The position numbers and the translations under genes are program-made. A stretch of DNA of 36,896 nucleotides, taken from NCBI GenBank assembly GCA_963169665.1, contig CAUJET010000163.1, positions 1-36,896 on the forward strand, written 5' to 3'. The notes beneath the pieces are model-generated. The model was not told the origin of the DNA and made no database searches. It saw only the letters and a list, made by a program, of their open reading frames with translations. The DNA is from Actinomycetota bacterium. Lineage in GTDB: Bacteria > Actinomycetota > Acidimicrobiia > Acidimicrobiales > Ilumatobacteraceae. Shown here piece after piece: positions 7,148 through 13,598 of the stretch. How positions within the stretch are numbered: the stretch's first letter is position 1; each line of letters opens with the position of its first letter.

Positions 7148-7993
7148 ATGCGGCCGGCCCAGGAGACGCTCGACGGACGCACCGCCGCACGCCGGGCGGC
7201 CGAGTCCGTCGCCACCGCAGTGGGCGGCGGCGTCCTCGGGTGGGCGCTCGGCGCCCTCGTGAGCCCCATGCTCGGCGTGGTCGTCGGATCGATCGCGATC
7301 TGCAACGGGGCCGTGTCCGGCTGGCGGGGCAGCTACGCCTGGCGGCGCGGCGACGGATGGCTCGCGTTCGTGCTCGACAGCACGTGGGCGACCGCGCCGG
7401 TGGCGATCGGCCTGCTCGCCCACGTCGCAGGCGCGGTGCGCGGTGACCCGGGCCCGGTCCCGGAGCTGACCGTGCGCCAGAACCGGCACGTCTATCGGCG
7501 GGGCGTGGCGCTGAAGCCCGGGTTCGCACTCACGATCGGCAACGTCATCTCCGGAGCCGGCAACGTCGACTCGCCTCGTCGTCGGCGGCTGATCACCGAC
7601 CACGAGGACGTGCACGTGTGGCAGAGCCGGTGGTTCGGCCCGGTCTATCCCGTGCTCTACCTCGCGTGGTCGGCTGGTGGCGTGGTCGCTGGCACGGTGC
7701 TCTGGCTCGTCCGGGGTCGACGACAGCCGCTCGCCAAGGTCGTCGAGTCGTGCTCGTACTACACGAACCCGTTCGAGTGGTGGGCCTACAGCCGCGATGC
7801 CCTCTGGCCGCCGCCGGGCAAGCTGCACGGGGTCGGCTGGCGTTCGGCCGCCGTCCGTCCGCTCGCGACGCTGCCGCGCCGCGCTGCCCGCGTCGCCGGC
7901 GTCGACCCGACCGGCCACGGTGATCACGCAGCCGACCGTGCCGACGGTGCCGACCGTGCCGACCTGGCCGACCTGGCCGACGGCGACGGGTGA
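7148..7993 (+). CDS. Membrane protein with an HExxH motif, unknown function
   Basis: 281 residues. Hydrophobic segments lie at about 21-55 and 72-96, and again at 163-189 (WFGPVYPVLYLAWSAGGVVAGTV). Between them is HEDVHVWQ (residues 152-159), an HExxH zinc-peptidase-like motif, and after the third segment comes YYTNPFEWWAYSRD (205-217), whose acidic residue could be a third ligand. I cannot place it in a named peptidase family, so catalysis is inference. The C-terminus is a low-complexity tail of repeated Ala-Asp units (DRADGADRADLADLADGDG) encoded by near-repeats of GCCGAC at about 7929-7983. Its stop lies 35 bases before the next gene. Confidence 0.7.
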   Translation: MRPAQETLDGRTAARRAAESVATAVGGGVLGWALGALVSPMLGVVVGSIAICNGAVSGWRGSYAWRRGDGWLAFVLDSTWATAPVAIGLLAHVAGAVRGDPGPVPELTVRQNRHVYRRGVALKPGFALTIGNVISGAGNVDSPRRRRLITDHEDVHVWQSRWFGPVYPVLYLAWSAGGVVAGTVLWLVRGRRQPLAKVVESCSYYTNPFEWWAYSRDALWPPPGKLHGVGWRSAAVRPLATLPRRAARVAGVDPTGHGDHAADRADGADRADLADLADGDG

Positions 7994-8015
7994 ACCGTGC
8001 CGCGCCGTCGTGCGC

Positions 8016-8027
8016 GACACTGACGAC
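8016..8027 (+). promoter_or_regulatory. Leaderless -10 element of the crotonase gene
   Basis: GACACT at 8016-8021 is followed by six bases and the GTG at 8028. Confidence 0.4.
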
Positions 8028-8804
8028 GTGAGCTACCAGCACCTCCTCGTCACCACCGACGACACCATCACGACCATCACGCTCAACCGTCCCGACAAGC
8101 GCAACGCACTCGCCGCCGACGTGATGGCGGAACTCGTCGCGGCGTTCCGCGAGGTCGGGGCGAGCGACGCCCTCGGTGTGGTGCTGGCCGCCAACGGTCC
8201 CGTGTTCTCAGCGGGTCACAACTTCGGGGACATGGCCGGCGCCGACCTGGCCCACGTCCGTCGCCTGCTCGAGCTGTGCACCGAGATGATGGACACGATC
8301 CAGTCCATCCCGCAGCCGGTGATCGCCAAGGTGCATGCGCTCGCCACGGCCGCCGGTTGCCAGCTCGTCGCCACGTGCGATCTCGCGATCGCGGCCGAGT
8401 CGGCGGCCTTCGCCATCCCTGGCGGCAAGGGCGGGCTGTTCTGCCACACGCCGCTGGTGGCCGTCGCCCGCAACGTCGGTCGCAAGCGGGCGCTCGAACT
8501 CGCGATGACCGGCGATCCGGTCGACGCAGCGACGGCGGCCGACTGGGGCCTCATCAACCGGGCGGTGCCCGACGATCAGCTCGATGCAGCGGTCGACGAC
8601 CTCATCCGGCGGGCGACGCGTGGCAGCGTGTTGTCGAAGGCGCTCGGCAAGCGTGGCTTCTACGCACAGGTCGACCTCGAGCAGCCGAAGGCGTACGCCG
8701 ACGCGATCGAGCTGATGGCCTCCTCGGCCCTCACGCCCGACGCGCAGGAGGGCATCGCCGCCTTCCTCGAGAAGCGCAAGCCCACCTTCACCCAGCGACC
8801 CTGA
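8028..8804 (+). CDS. Enoyl-CoA hydratase/isomerase family protein, ECHDC3-like
   Basis: 258-residue crotonase-fold protein starting MSYQHLLV. The CoA-binding and oxyanion segments are recognisable: ITLNRPDKRNAL, PVFSAGHNFGDM, ATAAGCQLVATCDLAIA, and the GLFCHTPLVAVARNVGRKRALEL stretch characteristic of the ECHDC3 subgroup. The two glutamates of classical enoyl-CoA hydratase are absent: the first is Gln in AGCQL and the second is Gly in IPGGKGG. It is therefore unlikely to be an ordinary beta-oxidation hydratase. Members of this subgroup lack an agreed reaction. The GTG at 8028 has no Shine-Dalgarno and follows a GACACT hexamer. It lies 45 bases before csoR but has its own transcription signals. 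Confidence 0.85.
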   Translation: MSYQHLLVTTDDTITTITLNRPDKRNALAADVMAELVAAFREVGASDALGVVLAANGPVFSAGHNFGDMAGADLAHVRRLLELCTEMMDTIQSIPQPVIAKVHALATAAGCQLVATCDLAIAAESAAFAIPGGKGGLFCHTPLVAVARNVGRKRALELAMTGDPVDAATAADWGLINRAVPDDQLDAAVDDLIRRATRGSVLSKALGKRGFYAQVDLEQPKAYADAIELMASSALTPDAQEGIAAFLEKRKPTFTQRP

Positions 8805-8823
8805 TCCCGCTGGTTGCGTACCC

Positions 8824-8840
8824 ATACCCCCTATAGGTAT
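8824..8840. promoter_or_regulatory. CsoR operator overlapping the copper-operon promoter
   Basis: ATACCCCCTATAGGTAT has inverted arms ATACC/GGTAT around a C-rich centre, the pattern known for CsoR/RcnR-family operators. It overlaps the likely -10 (TATGTT, 8838-8843) that sits six bases before the csoR GTG. Apo-CsoR would block RNA polymerase, and copper would release it. Autoregulation is inferred from this position. Confidence 0.75.
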
Positions 8841-8849
8841 GTTGGAGCC

Positions 8850-9137
8850 GTGCAACCGGGCTATCACGGCGACAAGCAGCAGCTGATCCTGCGCCTCAAG
8901 CGCATCGAGGGTCAGGTGCGTGGCCTCCAACGCCTCATCGAGGACGACACCTACTGCATCGACGTGCTCACCCAACTCGCCGCGGTCAGCAAGGGCCTGC
9001 AGGGAGTCGGCGTACAGCTGCTCGACGAGCATCTGCAGCACTGCGTCGCCGGTGCGGCCGCCAGCGGCGACGGCGAACGCACCACTCAGCTCGTGCACGA
9101 AGCGACCAAGGCCGTCGAACGACTGCTGCGATCGTGA
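8850..9137 (+). CDS. csoR: Copper-sensing repressor CsoR
   Basis: 95-residue DUF156/CsoR-RcnR-family repressor. Helix 1 carries LILRLKRIEGQVRGL, and the Cu(I) ligands are all present: Cys36 (TYCIDV), His61 (DEHLQ) and Cys65 (LQHCV), the classical C-H-C set of CsoR. It binds an operator in the apo form and lets go on binding Cu(I). The GTG at 8850 is six bases downstream of TATGTT and just after the operator-like palindrome, indicating a leaderless, autoregulated transcript. Its TGA overlaps the GTG of a 36-codon ORF (GTGA), and copZ, a His-rich small protein and copA follow. Copper specificity follows from the ligand set and this context. Confidence 0.93.
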   Translation: MQPGYHGDKQQLILRLKRIEGQVRGLQRLIEDDTYCIDVLTQLAAVSKGLQGVGVQLLDEHLQHCVAGAAASGDGERTTQLVHEATKAVERLLRS

Positions 9138-9244
9138 TCCACGGCGGTGCCCGGAACCGGACGCCGCCGATGCCCGACCTCTCCCACGACCACGAATCCG
9201 TCCGGCACCACCCGTCCGGCGTCATCACCAGGAGCACCTCATGA
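9134..9244 (+). CDS. Possible 36-residue His-rich ORF between csoR and copZ
   Basis: The frame starts with a GTG that overlaps the csoR stop (GTGA) and ends with a TGA that overlaps the copZ ATG (ATGA). It thus fills the gap exactly and would be translationally coupled at both ends. The peptide has six histidines in 36 residues, including SHDHES and VRHHPS, and an internal ATG at 9170 would give a 24-residue form. This is what a small copper-binding or leader peptide would look like. It could also be a chance open frame: the copZ Shine-Dalgarno (AGGAG) lies inside it and there is no homologue I recognise. Confidence 0.35.
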   Translation: MIHGGARNRTPPMPDLSHDHESVRHHPSGVITRSTS

Positions 9245-9444
9245 GCACCCTGAACTTCACCGTCCCCGGCATGACCTGCGGCCACTGCGAAGCCGCCGTG
9301 AAGGGCGAGATCGGCAAGCTCGCCGGCGTCACCAAGGTCGATGTCGACCTGCAGACGAAGGCCGTCGTCGTGGAAGGCGACGCGCTCGACCAGGCCGCCG
9401 TCTTCGCCGCGGTCGACGAGGCCGGCTTCGAAGCAGTCGCCTGA
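9241..9444 (+). CDS. copZ: Copper chaperone CopZ (HMA domain)
   Basis: 67-residue cytosolic metallochaperone consisting of one heavy-metal-associated domain (beta-alpha-beta-beta-alpha-beta). The Cu(I)-binding loop is [12 protein letters not shown] with Cys13 and Cys16, and the closing DEAGFEAV matches the family. The start ATG has a good Shine-Dalgarno (AGGAG) seven bases upstream. It sits between csoR and copA, so it most likely carries Cu(I) to the CopA N-terminal domain for export. Confidence 0.92.
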   Translation: MSTLNFTVPGMTCGHCEAAVKGEIGKLAGVTKVDVDLQTKAVVVEGDALDQAAVFAAVDEAGFEAVA

Positions 9445-9497
9445 CGACCTCGTCACGCCGACATCACCGACCCGTGGCACGCCAGCACCGAACGACC

Positions 9498-9680
9498 ATG
9501 AACCGCACCCGCACCCGCCTCGCCGGCTTCGCGGTCGCGCTCGCGGTGCTGTTCGGTGGCGGGTACGCCGTCGGCGCCCAGTTCCCCGTCGACGACGAGC
9601 CGGCACACGAGATGGACCACGGCGACGCGGCCCACACCGACACGGCCCACACCGACACGGGGTCGGAGGTCGCCCCGTGA
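9498..9680 (+). CDS. Small membrane-anchored His-rich protein of the copper operon
   Basis: 60 residues: Arg-rich start, one hydrophobic segment (about 8-27, [20 protein letters not shown]) and a short acidic tail with five histidines and a methionine ([18 protein letters not shown]). The tail contains a perfect tandem duplication of a 15-base unit encoding AHTDT. Topology and position suggest an extracytoplasmic metal-binding peptide anchored in the membrane. Its TGA overlaps the copA GTG (GTGA), so it is probably co-translated with the ATPase. I recognise no named family; the role in copper handling is inference from position and composition. Confidence 0.65.
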   Translation: MNRTRTRLAGFAVALAVLFGGGYAVGAQFPVDDEPAHEMDHGDAAHTDTAHTDTGSEVAP

Positions 9681-11920
9681 CCGCGCTCGACAGCATCCGC
9701 AGCGGTGGTGCGACGGGTCACGTCGAGCTCGAGGTCACCGGCATGACCTGTGCCGCGTGTGCAGCACGGATCGAGAAGAAGCTCAACCGCCTCGACGGCG
9801 TCACGGCCACGGTCAACTACGCAACGGAGAAGGCCTCGATCGAATTCGACGCGGTCGCCCTGTCGGCCGACGATCTCATCGCGACCGTGCAGTCGATCGG
9901 GTACGACGCCCACGTCCCCGCGCCGCCCGCCGCCGCCGGCGCCGACGGTGCATCGGGCGGCACATCGGGCGGCGCGACGACCGTCGCGTCGCCGTGGGCA
10001 GATCCGCTGCTGCAACGCCTCGTCGCCGCATCGGTCCTCGGTCTCCCGGTGCTGTTGCTGTCGATGGTGAGCGGGCTGCAGTTCCGCAACTGGCAGTGGC
10101 TGGCCTTCGCGCTGTCGGTGCCGGTCGCCACGTGGGCCGCCTGGCCGTTCCATCGTTCGGCGTGGAAGAACCTCCGCCAAGGTGAGGCCAGCATGGACAC
10201 CCTCGTCTCGGTGGGCGTGCTCGCTGCCTTCGGGTGGAGCACCTACGCGTTGTTCTTCACGCCCGCCGGCGACAACGGCATGACGATGGAGATGTCGCTG
10301 TTCGGTCGGGTCGGCGACGATCACCACCTCTACCTGGAGGTCGCCTCCACCACCGTTGCGCTCATCCTCGCCGGCCGGTTCTTCGAGGCCCGCTCGAAGC
10401 GTCGTGCCGGCAGTGCCCTGCGCGCGTTGCTCGAGCGCGGCGCCAGCACCGCGCGCCTGCTCGACGCCGCGGGCGACGAGCGCGAGGTACCGGCCGGCTC
10501 GCTCGTGGTCGGCGACCGCTTCGTGGTCCGGCCGGGCGAACGCATCGCCACCGACGGCGTGGTCGACGTCGGCAGGTCGTCCATCGACACGTCCCTCGTC
10601 ACCGGGGAGAGCCTGCCCCGCGACGTGGGCCCGGGCGACCCGGTCACCGGAGCAACGATCAACACCGACGGTCGTCTGGTGGTCCGTGCCGTGCGAGTGG
10701 GCGCCGACACGACCCTCGCCCAGATGGCGCGGCTCGTCGAGCAGGCCCAGAACGGCAAGGCTCCCGTGCAACGCCTCGCCGACCGCGTCGCTGCGGTGTT
10801 CGTGCCCGTGGTCGTCGCGTTGGCCGTCACCACGCTCGGCGTGTGGTTCGGCCGCACCGGCAGCCTGCAGGACGCGATGGGGCCGGCGATGGCGGTGCTG
10901 ATCATCGCCTGTCCGTGCGCACTCGGGCTCGCCACCCCGACGGCGTTGCTGGTGGGCACGGGCCGCGGTGCACAGATGGGCATCCTCATCAAGGGACCGG
11001 AGGTGCTCGAGAGCACTCGTCGCGTCGACACCGTGGTGCTCGACAAGACCGGCACCGTCACGACCGGTGTGATGGAGGTGGCGGCCGTGCGTGCCGTGCA
11101 GGCCGACGAGCAGGCGCGCATGATCCGCCTCGCAGCGGCCGTGGAGGCGGCGAGCGAACATCCGATCGCGAAGGCGGTCGTGGCCCACGCTCGCAGCGCA
11201 GGCATCGAGGTCGTCGGCGTCGAGCAGTTCCGCAACGAGCCGGGCGTGGGCGCCCACGGCGTCGTCGAGGGCATCCAGGTCACCGTCCGCCGCGCGTCGG
11301 GCGGACCGGGCGACTTCACCGGCACCGTCGTCGAGGTGGTCGCCGACGGCGACGTGCTCGGCACGATCGCGCTCGCCGACACCGTGAAGCCGAGCAGCGC
11401 CGCCGGCATCGCCTCACTCCGCGGCCTCGGGCTGCGTCCGGTGCTGCTCACCGGCGACAACCGGTCCACCGCCGAGTCGGTCGCCGCATCGGTCGGCATC
11501 GCCGCCGAGGACGTGCACGCCGACGTGCTGCCGGCCGACAAGCTCGCGGTCGTGCGAGCGCTCCAAGAACGGGGTGCCGTGGTCGCCATGGTGGGCGATG
11601 GCGTGAACGACGCGGCCGCCCTCGCTCAGGCCGACCTCGGCATCGCCATGGGCTCGGGCACCGACGTGGCGATCGAGGCGAGCGACCTCACGCTCATGCG
11701 TTCCGAGCTCCCTGCGGTGGCCGACGCGGTACGACTCAGCCGTCGAACCCTCGCGACCATCAAGGGCAACCTGTTCTGGGCGTTCGCCTACAACGTCGCC
11801 GCCATCCCGCTCGCCGCGTCGGGACTGCTCTCACCCGTCGTCGCGAGCGCGGCGATGGCGACGTCGAGTGTGTTCGTCCTCACCAACAGCCTCCGCCTGC
11901 GCCGGTTCCGCGCCGCCTGA
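9677..11920 (+). CDS. copA: Copper-exporting P1B-type ATPase CopA
   Basis: 747-residue heavy-metal P-type ATPase. In order: N-terminal HMA domain with GMTCAAC (about residues 22-28), four transmembrane helices, the actuator motif VTGESLP, the intramembrane Cu(I) site ACPCALG (about 410), the phosphorylation motif DKTGT (about 455), the P1B nucleotide-site EHPIAKAV, the hinge GDGVNDA (about 639), and the last helix pair with [12 protein letters not shown]. The CPC motif and YN in the seventh helix are the signature of Cu(I) (P1B-1) pumps. The GTG at 9677 overlaps the stop of the small His-rich gene. It would pump Cu(I) out of the cytosol, fed by CopZ and controlled by CsoR. Confidence 0.95.
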   Translation: MTALDSIRSGGATGHVELEVTGMTCAACAARIEKKLNRLDGVTATVNYATEKASIEFDAVALSADDLIATVQSIGYDAHVPAPPAAAGADGASGGTSGGATTVASPWADPLLQRLVAASVLGLPVLLLSMVSGLQFRNWQWLAFALSVPVATWAAWPFHRSAWKNLRQGEASMDTLVSVGVLAAFGWSTYALFFTPAGDNGMTMEMSLFGRVGDDHHLYLEVASTTVALILAGRFFEARSKRRAGSALRALLERGASTARLLDAAGDEREVPAGSLVVGDRFVVRPGERIATDGVVDVGRSSIDTSLVTGESLPRDVGPGDPVTGATINTDGRLVVRAVRVGADTTLAQMARLVEQAQNGKAPVQRLADRVAAVFVPVVVALAVTTLGVWFGRTGSLQDAMGPAMAVLIIACPCALGLATPTALLVGTGRGAQMGILIKGPEVLESTRRVDTVVLDKTGTVTTGVMEVAAVRAVQADEQARMIRLAAAVEAASEHPIAKAVVAHARSAGIEVVGVEQFRNEPGVGAHGVVEGIQVTVRRASGGPGDFTGTVVEVVADGDVLGTIALADTVKPSSAAGIASLRGLGLRPVLLTGDNRSTAESVAASVGIAAEDVHADVLPADKLAVVRALQERGAVVAMVGDGVNDAAALAQADLGIAMGSGTDVAIEASDLTLMRSELPAVADAVRLSRRTLATIKGNLFWAFAYNVAAIPLAASGLLSPVVASAAMATSSVFVLTNSLRLRRFRAA

Positions 11921-12042
11921 GGCGTCCGATCGGCGCGTCCCGTCCGCCACGGTCGGGGGTCGACCGAGCGAGCTGCGTCGGCGTCTCGCTGCGAACCCGC
12001 CACGCACCGTCGCACCAGCCGCCACAGATCGACGGTCGGCGG

Positions 12043-12058
12043 CAAGAGTTGTTCAAGC
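12043..12058 (+). promoter_or_regulatory. 16-bp motif shared with 13523-13538 (first copy)
   Basis: CAAGAGTTGTTCAAGC lies 63 bases before the phosphatase ATG (12121). The second copy differs at one base and lies 61 bases before the EssC-like start. Likely a shared operator or activator site. Confidence 0.4.
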
Positions 12059-12095
12059 TGACCACGCAGCGACCTCACGGGTGACGATGGACTGC

Positions 12096-12108
12096 GATAC
12101 TCAGGGGC
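12096..12108 (+). promoter_or_regulatory. -10 element of the phosphatase gene
   Basis: GATACT at 12096-12101 lies seven bases before GTG 12109. Transcription from about 12109 would give either a leaderless GTG start or a 12-base leader carrying GGGAGG for the ATG at 12121. Confidence 0.5.
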
Positions 12109-12120
12109 GTGGGAGGGGCG

Positions 12121-12636
12121 ATGCCGATAGCCGTGCTGTTCGTGTGCATGGGCAACCATTGCCGTTCCCCAGCCGCCCACGCCGTGGCCCAGCACGTGGC
12201 CGCCGCCGAAGGCCTGTCGAACATCGTGTTCGACTCTGCCGGCACCACCGGTCACCACCGGGGCGATCACCCGCATCCGTTGGCCACGGCCGAGGGTGCT
12301 CGGCGCGGGTACCGGGTGAACCACATCGGTCGCTTGATCCACCCCGACGACTTCGCCCGCTTCGACCTGATCGTGGCGATGGACTCCTACAACGTCGACG
12401 ACCTGCGCCGACTCGGCGGCTCGATCGACCAGCGCAGCGGTTTCTACCGCACGGTCGAACCGGAGCAGCTCCAGCTGCTCCGCCGGTGGGACCCGTACGG
12501 CATGCCCGGCGACGAAGAGGTGGCCGACCCGTGGGGCAAGGGCCCCGAGGCGTACCGAACCATGTACGACGTGATCGAGCGTTGTATCCCGCCCATGATC
12601 CAGCACCTGGCCTGGCTCATGAGCGAGACCGTCTGA
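12121..12636 (+). CDS. Low-molecular-weight protein tyrosine phosphatase family protein
   Basis: 171 residues. The P-loop near the N-terminus reads FVCMGNHCRSP, giving the C-x5-R-S signature with nucleophile Cys9 and Arg15, and a second Cys14 inside the loop that could form a regulatory disulphide. The general acid is in the downstream DP loop (WDPYGMPGDEEVADPWGKG). It would dephosphorylate phosphotyrosine, although relatives include arsenate reductases. I prefer ATG 12121 (Shine-Dalgarno GGGAGG, family-typical start) to GTG 12109. It converges on the sigma-like gene with a 21-base gap, and upstream lies a 16-bp motif that recurs before the EssC-like gene. Confidence 0.88.
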   Translation: MPIAVLFVCMGNHCRSPAAHAVAQHVAAAEGLSNIVFDSAGTTGHHRGDHPHPLATAEGARRGYRVNHIGRLIHPDDFARFDLIVAMDSYNVDDLRRLGGSIDQRSGFYRTVEPEQLQLLRRWDPYGMPGDEEVADPWGKGPEAYRTMYDVIERCIPPMIQHLAWLMSETV

Positions 12637-12657
12637 CACCTCGCGCCCGACGGACCG

Positions 12658-13503
12658 TCACCCCGCAGCGAGCGCGACGGCGCGCAGCCGATGGGTGACC
12701 ACGGCCCGGTGGTTGCGGATCGTCCGATCGGTCACCTGACGGGCCGCAGCGATCTGCAGCGTCGACTCGCCGTTGCCCAGTCGACGGGCGAGTTCCAGAT
12801 CGTCTGCATCCATGCCAGACCGTCGCGCCAGCTCCAGCAGTTCGGCGAGCTCGTCCGACGCGGGCACGACGGCATCGTCGTCGCACACCCGGTCGAACGT
12901 GGCCGTCGGCCGGGGGATGTACACCGCGAGCCGGCGACGGTGCCGCTTGAACGCGTGGTAGTCGGCGGTGCGCAGGAGTCCGGCAGCGACGTAACCCGGC
13001 CGCTCGTCGATCGGGTACGTGCGAATCACCGTCCACATGGCCGCGAGCAGCTCGTCGGTCGCGTCGAGTTGGGCGACGAACCCGGTGTGCCGCCGCACGA
13101 TCGTCGCGACACCCGGCAACAGTCGTTGCAGCAGCACGCGAGCAGCGAGCTCGTCGCGGCGGGCCTCGACCACGAGCGCGGCGAGCAGTTCGTCGTCGCC
13201 GCATCGTCCGGTGCCCGAGGCGCCGAGGCCGGCCAGGCGCAGCAGGTCGTCGAGCGATTCGAAGTCGGTGACCGGGAGCGACCAGGACCGTGCCCGGGCG
13301 AGCGCCTCCGGTGAGCGGGCCAGTCGATCCCATTCCCGCTGCAGTCGCGAGAGCAGTTGATGGACGGCCGGCGGCTGCCGCGTGCGGGCCGTGCTGGTCG
13401 AGGACACGGTGGTCGGGGGTACGGGGGACGAGGACACGGTGGATCGAGACATGCGTCGACCGTGCGACCGCGCCCTCTCCGGGATGCTCACCGCGGGGCT
13501 CAC
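12658..13503 (-). CDS. Sigma-factor-like / HTH transcriptional regulator, unassigned
   Basis: 281 residues from the GTG at 13503, or 264 from the ATG at 13452; the start is uncertain. The first 45 residues are Ser/Thr/Pro-rich. The central part is helical and has a region-2-like look (LLQRLLPGVATIVRRHTG, TDELLAAMWTVIRTYP, YVAAGLLRTADYHAFKRHRRR). The C-terminus ends in a helix-turn-helix of the region-4/LuxR kind (ELARRLGNGESTLQIAAARQVTDR, split around TDRTIRNHRAVV). This layout resembles divergent sigma-70 proteins, but I cannot name a family. It lies between the phosphatase and the EssC-like ATPase and is divergent from the latter, so it may regulate them. Confidence 0.65.
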   Translation of the reverse strand: MSPAVSIPERARSHGRRMSRSTVSSSPVPPTTVSSTSTARTRQPPAVHQLLSRLQREWDRLARSPEALARARSWSLPVTDFESLDDLLRLAGLGASGTGRCGDDELLAALVVEARRDELAARVLLQRLLPGVATIVRRHTGFVAQLDATDELLAAMWTVIRTYPIDERPGYVAAGLLRTADYHAFKRHRRRLAVYIPRPTATFDRVCDDDAVVPASDELAELLELARRSGMDADDLELARRLGNGESTLQIAAARQVTDRTIRNHRAVVTHRLRAVALAAG

Positions 13504-13522
13504 CGACGCGCCGCTGAATCGT

Positions 13523-13538
13523 CAAGAGTTGGTCAAGC
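13523..13538 (+). promoter_or_regulatory. 16-bp motif shared with 12043-12058 (second copy)
   Basis: CAAGAGTTGGTCAAGC differs from the first copy by one base. It lies between the divergent sigma-like gene (20 bases from its GTG) and the EssC-like gene (61 bases from its GTG). On the minus strand it contains TTGACC, a possible -35. Confidence 0.4.
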
Positions 13539-13598
13539 ACGGGCCGCCGACGTTCACCGGCTTCCGATCGCGCCTGGTGGCTGCACGTCTGTGCCGGC

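Noticed and set aside
9884..11589. Long minus-strand frames inside copA
   Set aside because: They are shadows of the P-type ATPase gene, whose every motif is on the plus strand.
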